30,681 bases of DNA from RGIG7213 sp045657205 (GCA_045657205.1 JAZOSS010000024.1:1-30681); one strand, 5' to 3'. Positions 15,788 through 24,139 are shown, counted from the first letter of the stretch. The notes: a model not told the origin generated them from the sequence alone. Made by a program: numbers and translations.

Positions 15788-17320
15788 TTATGCAGCAACC
15801 AAATTGATAACTGCTGTTCCGTCTTCGTTCAATACGAGCTGGATAAAGTAGTTACCTGCCGTTTCAACAACAAAGTTACCCTTGTTGGTATTTGTTGCAT
15901 CTGCGTTATCTGTGTTGTTACCGTATGCAGTCTTCCAGTCCATACCGAGACGAACCTTGAACTCATTACCTGCTTCAAGAGCAAATGCTTCTTCGGATGT
16001 CCATGTGCCCTTGGGATCTTCTTTCATTGTGAAGTCTGTATCCCAGTTTGTGCCCTTAACAGCACCGATTATAGTGTAAGAAGTTCTCTGTTCGGGTGTC
16101 AATTTGATGAACTGATCCACTGCTGCTTTGTAATCATCAAGACCCTTCTGGAGAGCAGCTTCATCTTCTGCATTCTTTGCAACTGCGCCGAGAAGCTTAA
16201 CTGTATCCCAGTAAACGCCTGCTATCTGACCCTGGGGAATACCGTGTTCGCCCTGCTTAGCAAGAGCTGCGAGGGAAACGTTGGACTGAACAGCTTCAGA
16301 TGCCTGAGATGCCTTATTTGAAGGACCCCACTGGAATTTTTCATATCTTTCGTTCTGGCACTGTTCGCCTGTGAGGTACTGAGCCAAGAGAGAAAGAACT
16401 GCTGCTTTCTTCGCATCGTCCTGGGGTTTAACGCCCATAAGCTTGTTACCTGTGTAAGAGCCGAGGTGATAGGATTTACCGTCTACTTCGAACGAAGGAA
16501 GGTCTGTAGCTGCGAGGTTGTCGCCAAAATGTTCAGCAGCGGCATTGGCGTTCCAGATACCTGTAACTACAACAGCTGCATCCGTGAATACGCTTGCATC
16601 AGCTTCGTATGCTGTGGATTTAGCAAGCTTCTGCATACCCTTCATAGCTATAAGGCCTTCGGGGGATGCAAACGTATCGTCAACGGAAACAAAATCACCG
16701 TTTTCGTTTGTTGTCCAGTTAGAGTGACAACCCGTTGCAAAGAAGAAGGATGATGTGTACCATGAATCTTCCAAAGCATAACGGATCTTCTTATTGTTCT
16801 GTTCACAGATCTCGATAAGCTTTTCAAGACTTTCAGCATCTTCTTCTGAGATGATGCTCTTATCGTAGTACATGTAGTAGCCGTTGTCGCTTGTCATAGG
16901 ATAAGCGTAGAGCTTACCGCCTACAGTAGCTGCTGCAACGGAGCCTGCATCATTGTTTGTTTTGATCGTTTCTGTAGCTGCCTTACCGGGTTCAGCAAGT
17001 GCTGCTGCCTGAACAAGACGAGCGAGCTGGTCCTGTGCAAAACAGTAGATGTCGGGAGCAGAAGCAACGTCTGCAATAACCTTAGTACCTGATTCGGATT
17101 CAGCAACGCCTTCAACCTTAGCATTTATTGTTATGCCGGGGTTAGCTGCTTCAAAAGCGTCGATCTGCTGCTGGAACAATGCAGCAACGCCTTCTATTTC
17201 GGATACCCACAAAGTGATATCATATGTTCCTGCATTCTCGTCATCTTTGCCGCATGCCGCAAAACAAGAGGCAACCATTACAAGAGCAAGAATGAGAGAA
17301 AAGATTTTACTCATCTTCAT
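15788..17320 (-). CDS. malE: Maltodextrin-binding lipoprotein MalE with C-terminal starch-binding-like module
   Basis: Substrate-binding lipoprotein of the importer. The signal peptide ends in the lipobox FAAC, with Cys23 as the lipid-anchored residue. Residues 30-410 are the CUT1-class binding-protein fold, with DITLWVSEIEGV at the start and SAPDIYCFAQDQLARLVQAA near 90. Residues 415-510 form a separate small beta-rich domain with spaced tryptophans (W426, W440, W462) and the pattern IGAVKGTNWDTDF, GTWTSEEAFALEAGNEFKVR, then GNYFIQLVLNEDGTAVINL. This looks like the SusE/SusF-type starch-binding module, a call from memory of the pattern. Ordinary MalE proteins are about 400-420 residues, so this is a fusion. 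AAGGAGGAG lies 8 bases before the ATG, and a strong promoter precedes it. Confidence 0.92.
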   Translation of the reverse strand: MKMSKIFSLILALVMVASCFAACGKDDENAGTYDITLWVSEIEGVAALFQQQIDAFEAANPGITINAKVEGVAESESGTKVIADVASAPDIYCFAQDQLARLVQAAALAEPGKAATETIKTNNDAGSVAAATVGGKLYAYPMTSDNGYYMYYDKSIISEEDAESLEKLIEICEQNNKKIRYALEDSWYTSSFFFATGCHSNWTTNENGDFVSVDDTFASPEGLIAMKGMQKLAKSTAYEADASVFTDAAVVVTGIWNANAAAEHFGDNLAATDLPSFEVDGKSYHLGSYTGNKLMGVKPQDDAKKAAVLSLLAQYLTGEQCQNERYEKFQWGPSNKASQASEAVQSNVSLAALAKQGEHGIPQGQIAGVYWDTVKLLGAVAKNAEDEAALQKGLDDYKAAVDQFIKLTPEQRTSYTIIGAVKGTNWDTDFTMKEDPKGTWTSEEAFALEAGNEFKVRLGMDWKTAYGNNTDNADATNTNKGNFVVETAGNYFIQLVLNEDGTAVINLVAA

Positions 17321-17373
17321 AAGAGTAACTCCTCCTTAAAATAAATATTTTCGCGTCTTTTAACGCCGTTTGA

Positions 17374-17402
17374 AGTATAGCACTTTTTACACTTTTTGTC
17401 AA
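17374..17402 (-). promoter_or_regulatory. Promoter of malEFG-msmX
   Basis: Consensus TTGACA (17397-17402), a 17-bp spacer and TATACT (17374-17379) lie 53 bases before the malE ATG. The short leader contains GCGT-TAAAAG-ACGC, a small hairpin, before the AAGGAGGAG. Confidence 0.9.
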
Positions 17403-17443
17403 TAGTTGATCGTGAATTTCAGGCATTATCATACTATATTTCT

Positions 17444-17498
17444 TGAATGAAATATATAAATCTTTTGGATAAAAAATTTGTAAATCTCATTTCATTCA
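17444..17498. repeat. Inverted repeat upstream of the malE promoter
   Basis: TGAATGAAAT (17444-17453) and ATTTCATTCA (17489-17498) are perfect 10-bp inverted arms 35 bases apart, centred about 70 bases upstream of the -35 element. The position suits an activator site or loop-forming operator, but the DNA is AT-rich and no regulator gene is present. Confidence 0.4.
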
Positions 17499-17502
17499 TA
17501 TA

Positions 17503-17522
17503 ATATGATACCCCGATCATAT
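17503..17522. repeat. Short palindrome between amylase gene and malE
   Basis: ATATGAT-ACCCCG-ATCATAT is a 7-bp inverted repeat 38 bases after the amylase stop. It lacks a T run, so it is a poor terminator. It could be a weak operator or a 3' end element. Confidence 0.35.
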
Positions 17523-17560
17523 CATAAATTATCCGTTTTTTTGAAAAAATGAAAAATAAT

Positions 17561-19180
17561 TTATTTAATCACTACACTCGTCTGCGCCCCCACTGTCAAA
17601 ACCGTACCTTCGAGCTTAGCATCGGATAGACCGATATGATCACAGAGAGTGTTTGGCAGATATCCGTCAAAATCTTTACATCCTGCAAGGTCTACGGAAA
17701 GTTCCGATGTTGAATTGTTATGAATGACACACAGCTTTTCACCGTTATATTCTATTATAAATCCGCCGATATTTTTATTCCCGCACGATACAGATGTATA
17801 GTCGCCGCAAGCAATGGCGGGATATTTATGGCGTATGGATATGAGCTTACAGTAATAGTTATACATACTGTTTTCATCCTCCGTCTGCGTTGCAACGGTT
17901 GACTTTATCTGTTTGTCCTTTGAATAAGTTGCACCGATGGGATTTCTTACAGTGTCGGAATCCCCCCACGGCATTGCAAGTCTGCGGTTTGCGTCCGTAT
18001 TTTCGCTTCCGCGAGAGCCTTTCATACCAAGCTCCTCGCCGTAATATATAACGGGTGATCCCGAAGACAATAGATAAAGGTTTGCCGCCATTTTCATATT
18101 TCTTTCCGTTATAAACGCACCGGCAATCCTGTCCATATCGTGGTTTGACAAAAACTGCATTATCATAGCGTCGGAATTCTTTTCAAGGATCGTATCTTGA
18201 TGAGCTTCAATATAATTCGTATAGTTGGTGAGAGAAGATCCCTTTGCGGCTTTTGCGATCAATCCCTCTGCCTGCGAAAGTGTAAAGTTAAAGCAGTTGA
18301 GCGCACCGTAATATTCAATTACCTCGTTATCTCCCGACCAACATTCTCCCACACAGTAGATATCGGATTTCAAGGCTTTAAGCTGCTGCATATACCATTC
18401 CCAGAATGCAACGCTCTTTTCGGTGTTTCCGTAATAGATGTACTTGATAGCATCAAATCTGAATCCGTCAATTCCAAGATCAAGATAATATTTTGCAACA
18501 TTCAGCATATCTTCTCTGACATCGGGATTATCGTAATTAAGCTCCGGCATATCGCCCGAAAAATTACATTCGTACCAGCAATCAATTTCAGATATTTTCT
18601 GATATGTGATGCCGCTTTGCTTTTCATCATTTGATACGCAGGAATAATAGTTATAGTATTTATCCTCCGTATTTCCCTTTGCACGCGCTTCCTTGAATTT
18701 AACGAACCAATCGTTTGTGGAAGATGTATGATTTATCGCAAGATCGAGAATGAGTTTTACATTTCTTTCCTTACACAAAGCTATCAACTCTTTAAGATCC
18801 TCTTCGGTGCCGAACTGTCGGTCTATTCTGTAATAATCACGTGCATCGTACTTATGGTACGAAGGAGAGCTGAAAATGGGAGAAAGCCATATTCCTTGAA
18901 CGCCGAGACTTTTTCCCGAATTTATATTTCCGTCGTTGAGATAATCCATTCGGTTGATTATTCCGCGTATATCACCGACACCGTCGTTATTTGAATCGGA
19001 AAAAGAGCCGACGAATATCTGATAAAACGTGCGGAAGTTATTGTCTATCGGATCGATCATAGCAGGAATTGTATTACCTGCGTCGGTAGTATCCGCTGTA
19101 TCGTTCCCAGAACATCCCGAAAGACAAATTGATGAAAATATAGCGATAAACGCTAAAAATAACGTAATGATCTTTTTCAT
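17561..19180 (-). CDS. Lipoprotein alpha-amylase, GH13
   Basis: Surface alpha-glucan hydrolase. The signal peptide ends in the lipobox LSGC (Cys23), so the enzyme is likely tethered to the outer face of the membrane. GH13 signatures are all present: a calcium-type loop DSNNDGVGD (62-70), region I DLAINH (146-151), region V MPELN (211-215), region II GFRFDAIK (239-246) with nucleophile Asp243, region III VGE (277-279) with acid/base Glu279, and region IV NHD (346-348) with Asp348. The C-terminal part is a small beta-sandwich domain without an added binding module. At 539 residues it is complete. The exact specificity (alpha-amylase, neopullulanase or alpha-glucosidase) cannot be settled by eye. 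AAAGGA precedes the ATG and pulA ends 14 bases upstream, so both are one operon. Confidence 0.93.
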   Translation of the reverse strand: MKKIITLFLAFIAIFSSICLSGCSGNDTADTTDAGNTIPAMIDPIDNNFRTFYQIFVGSFSDSNNDGVGDIRGIINRMDYLNDGNINSGKSLGVQGIWLSPIFSSPSYHKYDARDYYRIDRQFGTEEDLKELIALCKERNVKLILDLAINHTSSTNDWFVKFKEARAKGNTEDKYYNYYSCVSNDEKQSGITYQKISEIDCWYECNFSGDMPELNYDNPDVREDMLNVAKYYLDLGIDGFRFDAIKYIYYGNTEKSVAFWEWYMQQLKALKSDIYCVGECWSGDNEVIEYYGALNCFNFTLSQAEGLIAKAAKGSSLTNYTNYIEAHQDTILEKNSDAMIMQFLSNHDMDRIAGAFITERNMKMAANLYLLSSGSPVIYYGEELGMKGSRGSENTDANRRLAMPWGDSDTVRNPIGATYSKDKQIKSTVATQTEDENSMYNYYCKLISIRHKYPAIACGDYTSVSCGNKNIGGFIIEYNGEKLCVIHNNSTSELSVDLAGCKDFDGYLPNTLCDHIGLSDAKLEGTVLTVGAQTSVVIK

Positions 19181-19194
19181 TTTCTTATCCTTTC

Positions 19195-21372
19195 TTAATT
19201 TTTACTGTTTCTGATCGTATCTGCAAGGGTGTTTGTGTATATTTTGATACCTATAGCAGGAATTGTTATCTGACCGCTTTCCTTTACGATAACGGATGAA
19301 CCCGAAAGGTCTTGTGTTGCAACAAGGTTCCATTCGCCGTCGAGTGTATACGAAAGTGGTGTTTTATAAGGATTTATTACCGCTTTTGCTTTTATTCCGT
19401 TTGCGTTATTGAAATCGACAAGCAGCATACCGTTTGCGAGTTCCGTGAAGTTTATTTCGGTTTTGCTATCTGTGAATATCCTATACGCTTTACGCATTTC
19501 GATAAGTCCTTTGTAATAAAGCGCCGTGATATATTCCCTGCTTCCGTGTTTCAAAACCGACCAGTTTATATTGTTTACCGAGTCATCGGACTTGTAGCTG
19601 TTTTCGTCCCCGCCTTTTGTTCTCAGCATTTCCTCGCCTGCCAGAAAAAACGGTGTTCCTTTCGATATCATAATTATTGCCGCACCGAGATTGTTCATTC
19701 TGTTACGTTCATCATCGGATGAATTTGAAGCGGAGAAAAGCAATTTATCCCAAAGCGTATTATTATCGTGTGCGCTCATATAGTTTATAACCATTGAGTC
19801 TTTTACACACCACGAGCCGAAGCCGACACCGCCTTTGATACCGAATATTACTTTTGAAAGGTTTTCGCCTGTAGGTGAGCCGTTTATATACCCCTGGGAA
19901 GTCTTGCCGAATACGCTTCCTTTAAGTCCGTCGCGCATTACGTCGTTGAACACTGCGATCGCTCCGATAGCGTTACCCGTCGGGGTTATCTTGCTTATTT
20001 CAAATTGGTTTGCCTGTGTGCTTCCATCAAGTGTTGAGCCCATCATCCAACCCTCGCCGTATATGATTGCGTTGGGGTTTAAAGTATGAATTGCAGATTC
20101 GATATTCTGCATCGTCTTAAGATCGTGAAGTCCCATAAGGTCGAAACGGAAACCGTCGAGCTTGTATTCTTTCATCCAATAAGACGTGGATTCAACCATA
20201 AACTTACCGTACATATATCTTTCGGATGCCGTATCGTTACCGCAGCCGCTTGCTGATGAATTTGTACCCGATTCGGTATATCTGTAATAGTAATACGGTA
20301 CTATTTTATTAAACGAGCTGTTTGCATCGTATGTGTGATTATATACAACATCCATTATTACGCCTATTCCCGCTTCGTGTAAAGCCATTACCATTTGCTT
20401 GAATTCTTTTATTCTTACTTCACCATTATACGGGTCTGTTGAATAGCTTCCTTCCGGTACGTTGTAATTTTCGGGATCGTATCCCCAGTTGAATTGTGAG
20501 TCAGGATCTTTTTCGTCAACCGATGCGTAATCGTATACGGGAAGCAAATGAACGTGTGTTATACCGAGTTTTTTAAGATAATCTATACCTACTGATTTAC
20601 CGTGTTCGTTGACAAGTCCCGTTTCGGTAAAAGCAAGATATTTACCTTTATATTGTGAGGATGATATTTTGTTTGAAAAATCTCTTACGTGTACTTCCCA
20701 TATCACAGCTTCGGAATACTTTGATATTGATGACATATACGTTACATCGTCCCAGTCTTCCGGATCTGTTACGAAAAGGTCTGTCACCATCGCTCTTTTT
20801 CCGTTTACACCCGTTGATCTTGCATAAGGATCTACAGCTTCCTGGGTACCCATACACGTAGTTACGGTATAAGTGTAATACGTTCCGTGGCCGCAGTTCT
20901 CTGCATATTCCCAGACACCTTTTTCACCTTTTACCATATCCGCAGTTTTGTATGCTTCAATGCCGTCACCTGCTGTAAAAAGATTTAACACTACTTTTGA
21001 TGCAGTAGGTGCCCACAGCTTAAAGACTGTTTTTCCGTCTTTTACGGTAGAGCCGAGGTCGTCACCGTCATAATGATATTCCCGTGCAAAATATTCGCTG
21101 TCGAATATTTCAAGAGGTATCACCGTTTTCTCTCCGTATCCTTCTATAACTATGCGGTAATTTCCCGAAAGATCAAGTTTTTCGTTTATCTGCACGTATC
21201 CCGAAGAAGCTGGTTTTCCGAGCGTTGAAACGGATAATACCTCTATCATTTCGTTGTCTTTATACACTTTTATTTCGGATACGTCGGATATCTCTGTTTG
21301 CGGTGATATTCTGTATTTAATTTTATATTCGTCAGCCATTTCCGCTAACAAAAATTCTTTTGCTATTTTCAA
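19195..21372 (-). CDS. pulA: Type I pullulanase, cytoplasmic
   Basis: Debranching enzyme that cuts alpha-1,6 links in imported maltodextrins or glycogen. There is no signal peptide, so it acts inside the cell. The N-terminal part holds an all-beta domain (about 1-95) and a CBM48-type domain starting with GSTVKDGKTVFKLWAPTA (107-124). The type I pullulanase signature is present as FNWGYDP (294-300). GH13 regions: DVVYNH (341-346), GFRFDLMG (407-414) with nucleophile Asp411, IYGEGW (437-442) with Glu440, and SAHDN (533-537) with Asp536. At 725 residues it matches the family. The TTG start is fixed by GGAGG 6 bases upstream. It opens the glucan island from its own promoter and is followed at once by the amylase gene. 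Confidence 0.94.
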   Translation of the reverse strand: MKIAKEFLLAEMADEYKIKYRISPQTEISDVSEIKVYKDNEMIEVLSVSTLGKPASSGYVQINEKLDLSGNYRIVIEGYGEKTVIPLEIFDSEYFAREYHYDGDDLGSTVKDGKTVFKLWAPTASKVVLNLFTAGDGIEAYKTADMVKGEKGVWEYAENCGHGTYYTYTVTTCMGTQEAVDPYARSTGVNGKRAMVTDLFVTDPEDWDDVTYMSSISKYSEAVIWEVHVRDFSNKISSSQYKGKYLAFTETGLVNEHGKSVGIDYLKKLGITHVHLLPVYDYASVDEKDPDSQFNWGYDPENYNVPEGSYSTDPYNGEVRIKEFKQMVMALHEAGIGVIMDVVYNHTYDANSSFNKIVPYYYYRYTESGTNSSASGCGNDTASERYMYGKFMVESTSYWMKEYKLDGFRFDLMGLHDLKTMQNIESAIHTLNPNAIIYGEGWMMGSTLDGSTQANQFEISKITPTGNAIGAIAVFNDVMRDGLKGSVFGKTSQGYINGSPTGENLSKVIFGIKGGVGFGSWCVKDSMVINYMSAHDNNTLWDKLLFSASNSSDDERNRMNNLGAAIIMISKGTPFFLAGEEMLRTKGGDENSYKSDDSVNNINWSVLKHGSREYITALYYKGLIEMRKAYRIFTDSKTEINFTELANGMLLVDFNNANGIKAKAVINPYKTPLSYTLDGEWNLVATQDLSGSSVIVKESGQITIPAIGIKIYTNTLADTIRNSKN

Positions 21373-21400
21373 ATCTATCCTCCGTTTATGCTGTTGTTAA

Positions 21401-21425
21401 TTTCAAAACTGTCGAGGTTTTGAAA
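21401..21425. promoter_or_regulatory. Operator-like perfect palindrome in the pulA leader
   Basis: TTTCAAAAC-TGTCGAG-GTTTTGAAA has 9-bp perfect arms. It begins about 10 bases downstream of the pulA -10 element, so it lies over the early transcribed region. That position fits a repressor roadblock, for example by a LacI-family sugar regulator, or an mRNA hairpin. No such regulator gene is in the window. Confidence 0.55.
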
Positions 21426-21435
21426 ATCCGTCGGT

Positions 21436-21464
21436 ATTATATCACCCTTTAAAAAGAAAATCAA
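21436..21464 (-). promoter_or_regulatory. Promoter of pulA
   Basis: TTGATT (21459-21464), a 17-bp spacer and consensus TATAAT (21436-21441) lie 63 bases before the TTG start. Confidence 0.85.
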
Positions 21465-21556
21465 CAGTTTTTATCAAAAGCTTATTAATTACACGTGATA
21501 TTATTTACGTTTTGAGGCAATTTATAAAGATTGTAAAGAATTTTATAATGACGAAA

Positions 21557-21585
21557 AAAGAACCGAAGGGAGCCTACGGTTCTTT
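21557..21585 (-). terminator. Rho-independent terminator of the feo operon
   Basis: AAAGAACCG and CGGTTCTTT form a 9-bp stem that runs into TTTTTT on the minus strand, 20 bases after the small Cys-rich gene. The 90 bases from here to the pulA promoter hold nothing else recognised. Confidence 0.9.
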
Positions 21586-21605
21586 ATTTACGGTTTTATT
21601 ATCTT

Positions 21606-21776
21606 TTATTGATCTTTTTTGCAATTACACTCTGTGCTGCATTTACCGCTGCACTGCTTTGAATATGGACAGCCGATACATTTCTGACCGCGTTTTTTGG
21701 CGCGGATGATGTAAAACAGCGCTCCTCCGACGGCGAGTATTATTGCAATTACTGCAATTATATCAACGATATTCAT
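21606..21776 (-). CDS. FeoB-associated Cys-rich membrane protein
   Basis: A 56-residue protein beginning MNIVDIIAVI, with one hydrophobic segment (3-24), a basic stop (RAKKRGQK) and a cysteine-rich tail with Cys at 33, 36, 42, 46, 50 and 52 (KCIGCPYSK, then QCSGKCSTECNC). This matches the small FeoB-associated Cys-rich family often encoded just after feoB in Clostridia. Its role is not established; binding or passing on iron(II) at the membrane is the usual suggestion. The ATG overlaps the FeoB stop as ATGA, so translation is coupled. GGAG-like sequence is lacking, which fits coupling. It is the last gene before the feo terminator. Confidence 0.9.
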   Translation of the reverse strand: MNIVDIIAVIAIILAVGGALFYIIRAKKRGQKCIGCPYSKQCSGKCSTECNCKKDQ

Positions 21777-23794
21777 ACTTTTGCCTTAACTGAGTATTCG
21801 GTTTTGACCTGCTTGTTTTTTCTGATAACTGCCACGGTGAAGATTGCGACGATGCAAAGGACGATCGCCCAACCGAGGACGGGCATCCAGAATTCACCGA
21901 AGCTTCCGCCTGTGAAAAGCGTACCGAAGAAGAACACAAGAAACGCGACTGTATAACCTACCGAGAACTGAAGTCCGACACCTGCCCAGAACCACTTTTT
22001 GCTGTTGATCTCGGAATTCATAGCGCCGAGTGCCGCAAAGCAAGGAGGGGTAAAGAGGTTGAACATAAGGAATGCAAGACCTGCGGCAACCGTGATACCG
22101 CCCATATTGGATGCACCGATAGAACCCACAGCCTCGAGATCTTCGTTTATGAGATTTTCGAACATAAACACGGTAGCAAGCGTTGAAACGACACATTCTT
22201 TAGCGATAAAGCCTGTAACGGATGCGGCGGCAAGCTGCCAGAGAGTAACACCGACGATAGGTGCTATTATGTAAGCGATCGGAGTTGCAATGCTTGCAAG
22301 GATGGAGCTTGAAGGATCATCAACAGCCTTGAAGCTCCAGCTGTACGTTTGCATCATATATACTATGAAATTGCATACGAGTATTATTGTACCTGCTTTA
22401 ACTATGTACGACCAGCCTCTCTGACACATTGATTTGAACGCAAGCCAGAAGGACGGGACCTTATATTCGGGAAGTTCGATGATAAAATACGATTTTTTCG
22501 CTTTGTATCCGTTGAGTCTGTTGACGAGAAGTGCGCAAAGGAGGATGATGACGATACCTGCAAAATACATCGTCGTTCCTACCCACTGTGCATTATCGAA
22601 GAAAGCACCTGCGAAAAGAGAGATCACGGGAAGCTTTGCTCCGCACGGCATAAACGGTGCAAGCATTGCTGTTGAACGGCGTTCACGCTCGTTGCGTATC
22701 GTACGACACGCCATAACACCGGGAATAGCACATCCCGTGCCTATAACGAACGGAATGACGGATTTACCCGAAAGCCCGACTTTTTTGAAAATGGGATCGA
22801 GTACGACCGTAGCACGTGCCATATATCCGCAGTCTTCAAGAAGTGCGATAAGGAAATACATTATCATAACCAAAGGTAAAAATCCGACAACTGCCGCAAC
22901 GCCTTCGATAATACCTTCAAGTATGATAGCCTGAATTATATCATGTGAGCCCTCAAGCCAGCCTGCGACGATATCTTTAAACCAACCGATACAGTCAACG
23001 AGTCCCCAAAGGTGTCTGTCGCCTATGTCATAACCCTCTGCAAGCCAAACGCCGGGACCTGCCTGAGATATCCAGAAAACTGCCCACATTATAACGGCAA
23101 ATATCGGAATACCGAGCCATTTGTTTGTCAGTATCTCGTCGATCTTATCACCGATATTTTTGTCTTTCGTCAACACCTTGCGGGATTCAACTTCCTTTAC
23201 GACCTTATTTACGAACTCAAAGCGTTTGCGGTCTGCCGCCTCTACCGCCGTTTTATTTGTAAGATCAATTTCACCCTGTACGTAAGGCGCGCTCTGTTTG
23301 CTGTTTGCATGATTTACTGCTTCCTTAACGAGTGCTGAAAGTCCAGAAGAAGAAGTTGATATCGTGTTAACGACAGGACAGCCGAGTTTTGAGGATAACA
23401 GTTCTGTATCTATCTTCGTTTCCTTCTTCTTATTGATGTCGCTTTTGTTAAGTGCGACAACAACGGGAACACCGAGTTCAAGAAGCTGTGTCGTAAAAAA
23501 CAAGCTGCGGCTCAGATTCGTAGCATCAACTATGTTGATGATAACGTCAAGATTTTCATTTTTTATGTATGAGCTTGTAACGCTTTCTTCACTTGTAAAA
23601 GGTGACATTGAATAAGCACCCGGAAGGTCAACGGCGATAAGCTCACTGTTACCTGCATACGTTTTTTTAATCGGACATTCTTTTTTGTCTACCGTAACGC
23701 CTGCCCAGTTACCGACTTTTTCATTTGAACCCGTAAGGGCATTGTACATCGTCGTTTTTCCCGAGTTAGGGTTACCTGCCAAAGCAATTCTCAT
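21773..23794 (-). CDS. feoB: Ferrous iron transporter FeoB
   Basis: Polytopic iron(II) importer with an N-terminal GTP-binding domain. The G motifs are GNPNSGKTT (7-15), DLPG (56-59) and NKSD (116-119), and the effector-like GNWAGVTV lies at 28-35. A helical spacer domain follows (about 170-225), and then the membrane part with the conserved GTGCAIPGVMACRTI, whose Cys lies in the proposed pore, and the ASVTGFIAKECVVSTLATVF block. At 673 residues it is complete, at the short end for the family. AGAGG lies before the ATG. Upstream sit the feoA gene, a terminator-like hairpin and an operator-like palindrome. Iron uptake in the Fe(II) form suggests anaerobic or low-oxygen growth. Confidence 0.96.
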   Translation of the reverse strand: MRIALAGNPNSGKTTMYNALTGSNEKVGNWAGVTVDKKECPIKKTYAGNSELIAVDLPGAYSMSPFTSEESVTSSYIKNENLDVIINIVDATNLSRSLFFTTQLLELGVPVVVALNKSDINKKKETKIDTELLSSKLGCPVVNTISTSSSGLSALVKEAVNHANSKQSAPYVQGEIDLTNKTAVEAADRKRFEFVNKVVKEVESRKVLTKDKNIGDKIDEILTNKWLGIPIFAVIMWAVFWISQAGPGVWLAEGYDIGDRHLWGLVDCIGWFKDIVAGWLEGSHDIIQAIILEGIIEGVAAVVGFLPLVMIMYFLIALLEDCGYMARATVVLDPIFKKVGLSGKSVIPFVIGTGCAIPGVMACRTIRNERERRSTAMLAPFMPCGAKLPVISLFAGAFFDNAQWVGTTMYFAGIVIILLCALLVNRLNGYKAKKSYFIIELPEYKVPSFWLAFKSMCQRGWSYIVKAGTIILVCNFIVYMMQTYSWSFKAVDDPSSSILASIATPIAYIIAPIVGVTLWQLAAASVTGFIAKECVVSTLATVFMFENLINEDLEAVGSIGASNMGGITVAAGLAFLMFNLFTPPCFAALGAMNSEINSKKWFWAGVGLQFSVGYTVAFLVFFFGTLFTGGSFGEFWMPVLGWAIVLCIVAIFTVAVIRKNKQVKTEYSVKAKV

Positions 23795-23847
23795 GGATAT
23801 TTCCTCTCTGTATCAATAAATAATTTTTAACATATTAATCGCGGTGT

Positions 23848-23865
23848 GGTTAGCGTCGGCTAACC
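23848..23865. promoter_or_regulatory. Feo operator-like site 1, between feoA and feoB
   Basis: GGTTAGCGTCGGCTAACC is a perfect inverted repeat of GGTTAGC with a 4-bp centre. It has the same arm-and-spacer pattern as two sites in front of feoA. The half-site resembles that of DtxR/IdeR-type metalloregulators, but the spacing is wider than in their classical 19-bp box. Confidence 0.7.
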
Positions 23866-23873
23866 GTTTGTCG

Positions 23874-23901
23874 AAAAAAAACAATCGTTTGATTGTCTTT
23901 T
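23874..23901 (-). terminator. Terminator-like hairpin between feoA and feoB
   Basis: ACAATC-AAAC-GATTGT (23881-23896), extended by A-T pairs and followed by a T8 run on the minus strand, starts right at the feoA stop. The stem is short, so partial read-through into feoB is likely. No clear promoter for feoB alone was found. Confidence 0.65.
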
Positions 23902-24120
23902 TCAGTTGAATACTTCTATAGCCTCGGCTAACTGATTGTCAATGTTATACCTGGCGTCTTTTATCGAAACGGTGCATCCGCCTCTGCGGTGTGCGATGAC
24001 AGTTATTGCCTCGCCTTCATAACAGCCGAGCGAGAACAAAAACGCATCTAATTCCTCGTCATCCGTTTCTATTTTTCGGATTATGTATTCCTTTCCCTCA
24101 ATGGCATCTTTTAATGTCAT
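23902..24120 (-). CDS. feoA: Ferrous iron transport protein FeoA
   Basis: Small cytoplasmic SH3-like protein that works with FeoB in iron(II) uptake. It begins MTLKDAIEGKEYIIRKI and continues with a core LFSLGCYEGEAITVIAHRRGGCTVSI, the usual FeoA pattern in which a Leu-Gly-hydrophobic turn (here LGCYEGE) precedes the second strand. From the ATG at 24120 it has 72 residues, with GGTGAG placed 4-5 bases upstream. A GTG at 24129 would add three residues (MSI) but has a weaker upstream GGAA. It is the first gene of the feo operon, with promoter and two operator-like sites in a 100-base leader. Confidence 0.9.
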   Translation of the reverse strand: MTLKDAIEGKEYIIRKIETDDEELDAFLFSLGCYEGEAITVIAHRRGGCTVSIKDARYNIDNQLAEAIEVFN

Positions 24121-24139
24121 AATGCTCACCGTGAATTCC

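Noticed and set aside
22434..22934. 166-codon plus-strand open frame inside feoB
   Set aside because: It has no ribosome-binding site or recognisable domain and mirrors the strongly coding feoB frame; it is an antisense shadow. The same holds for the long plus-strand frames inside clpB, the SulP gene, pfkA and pulA.
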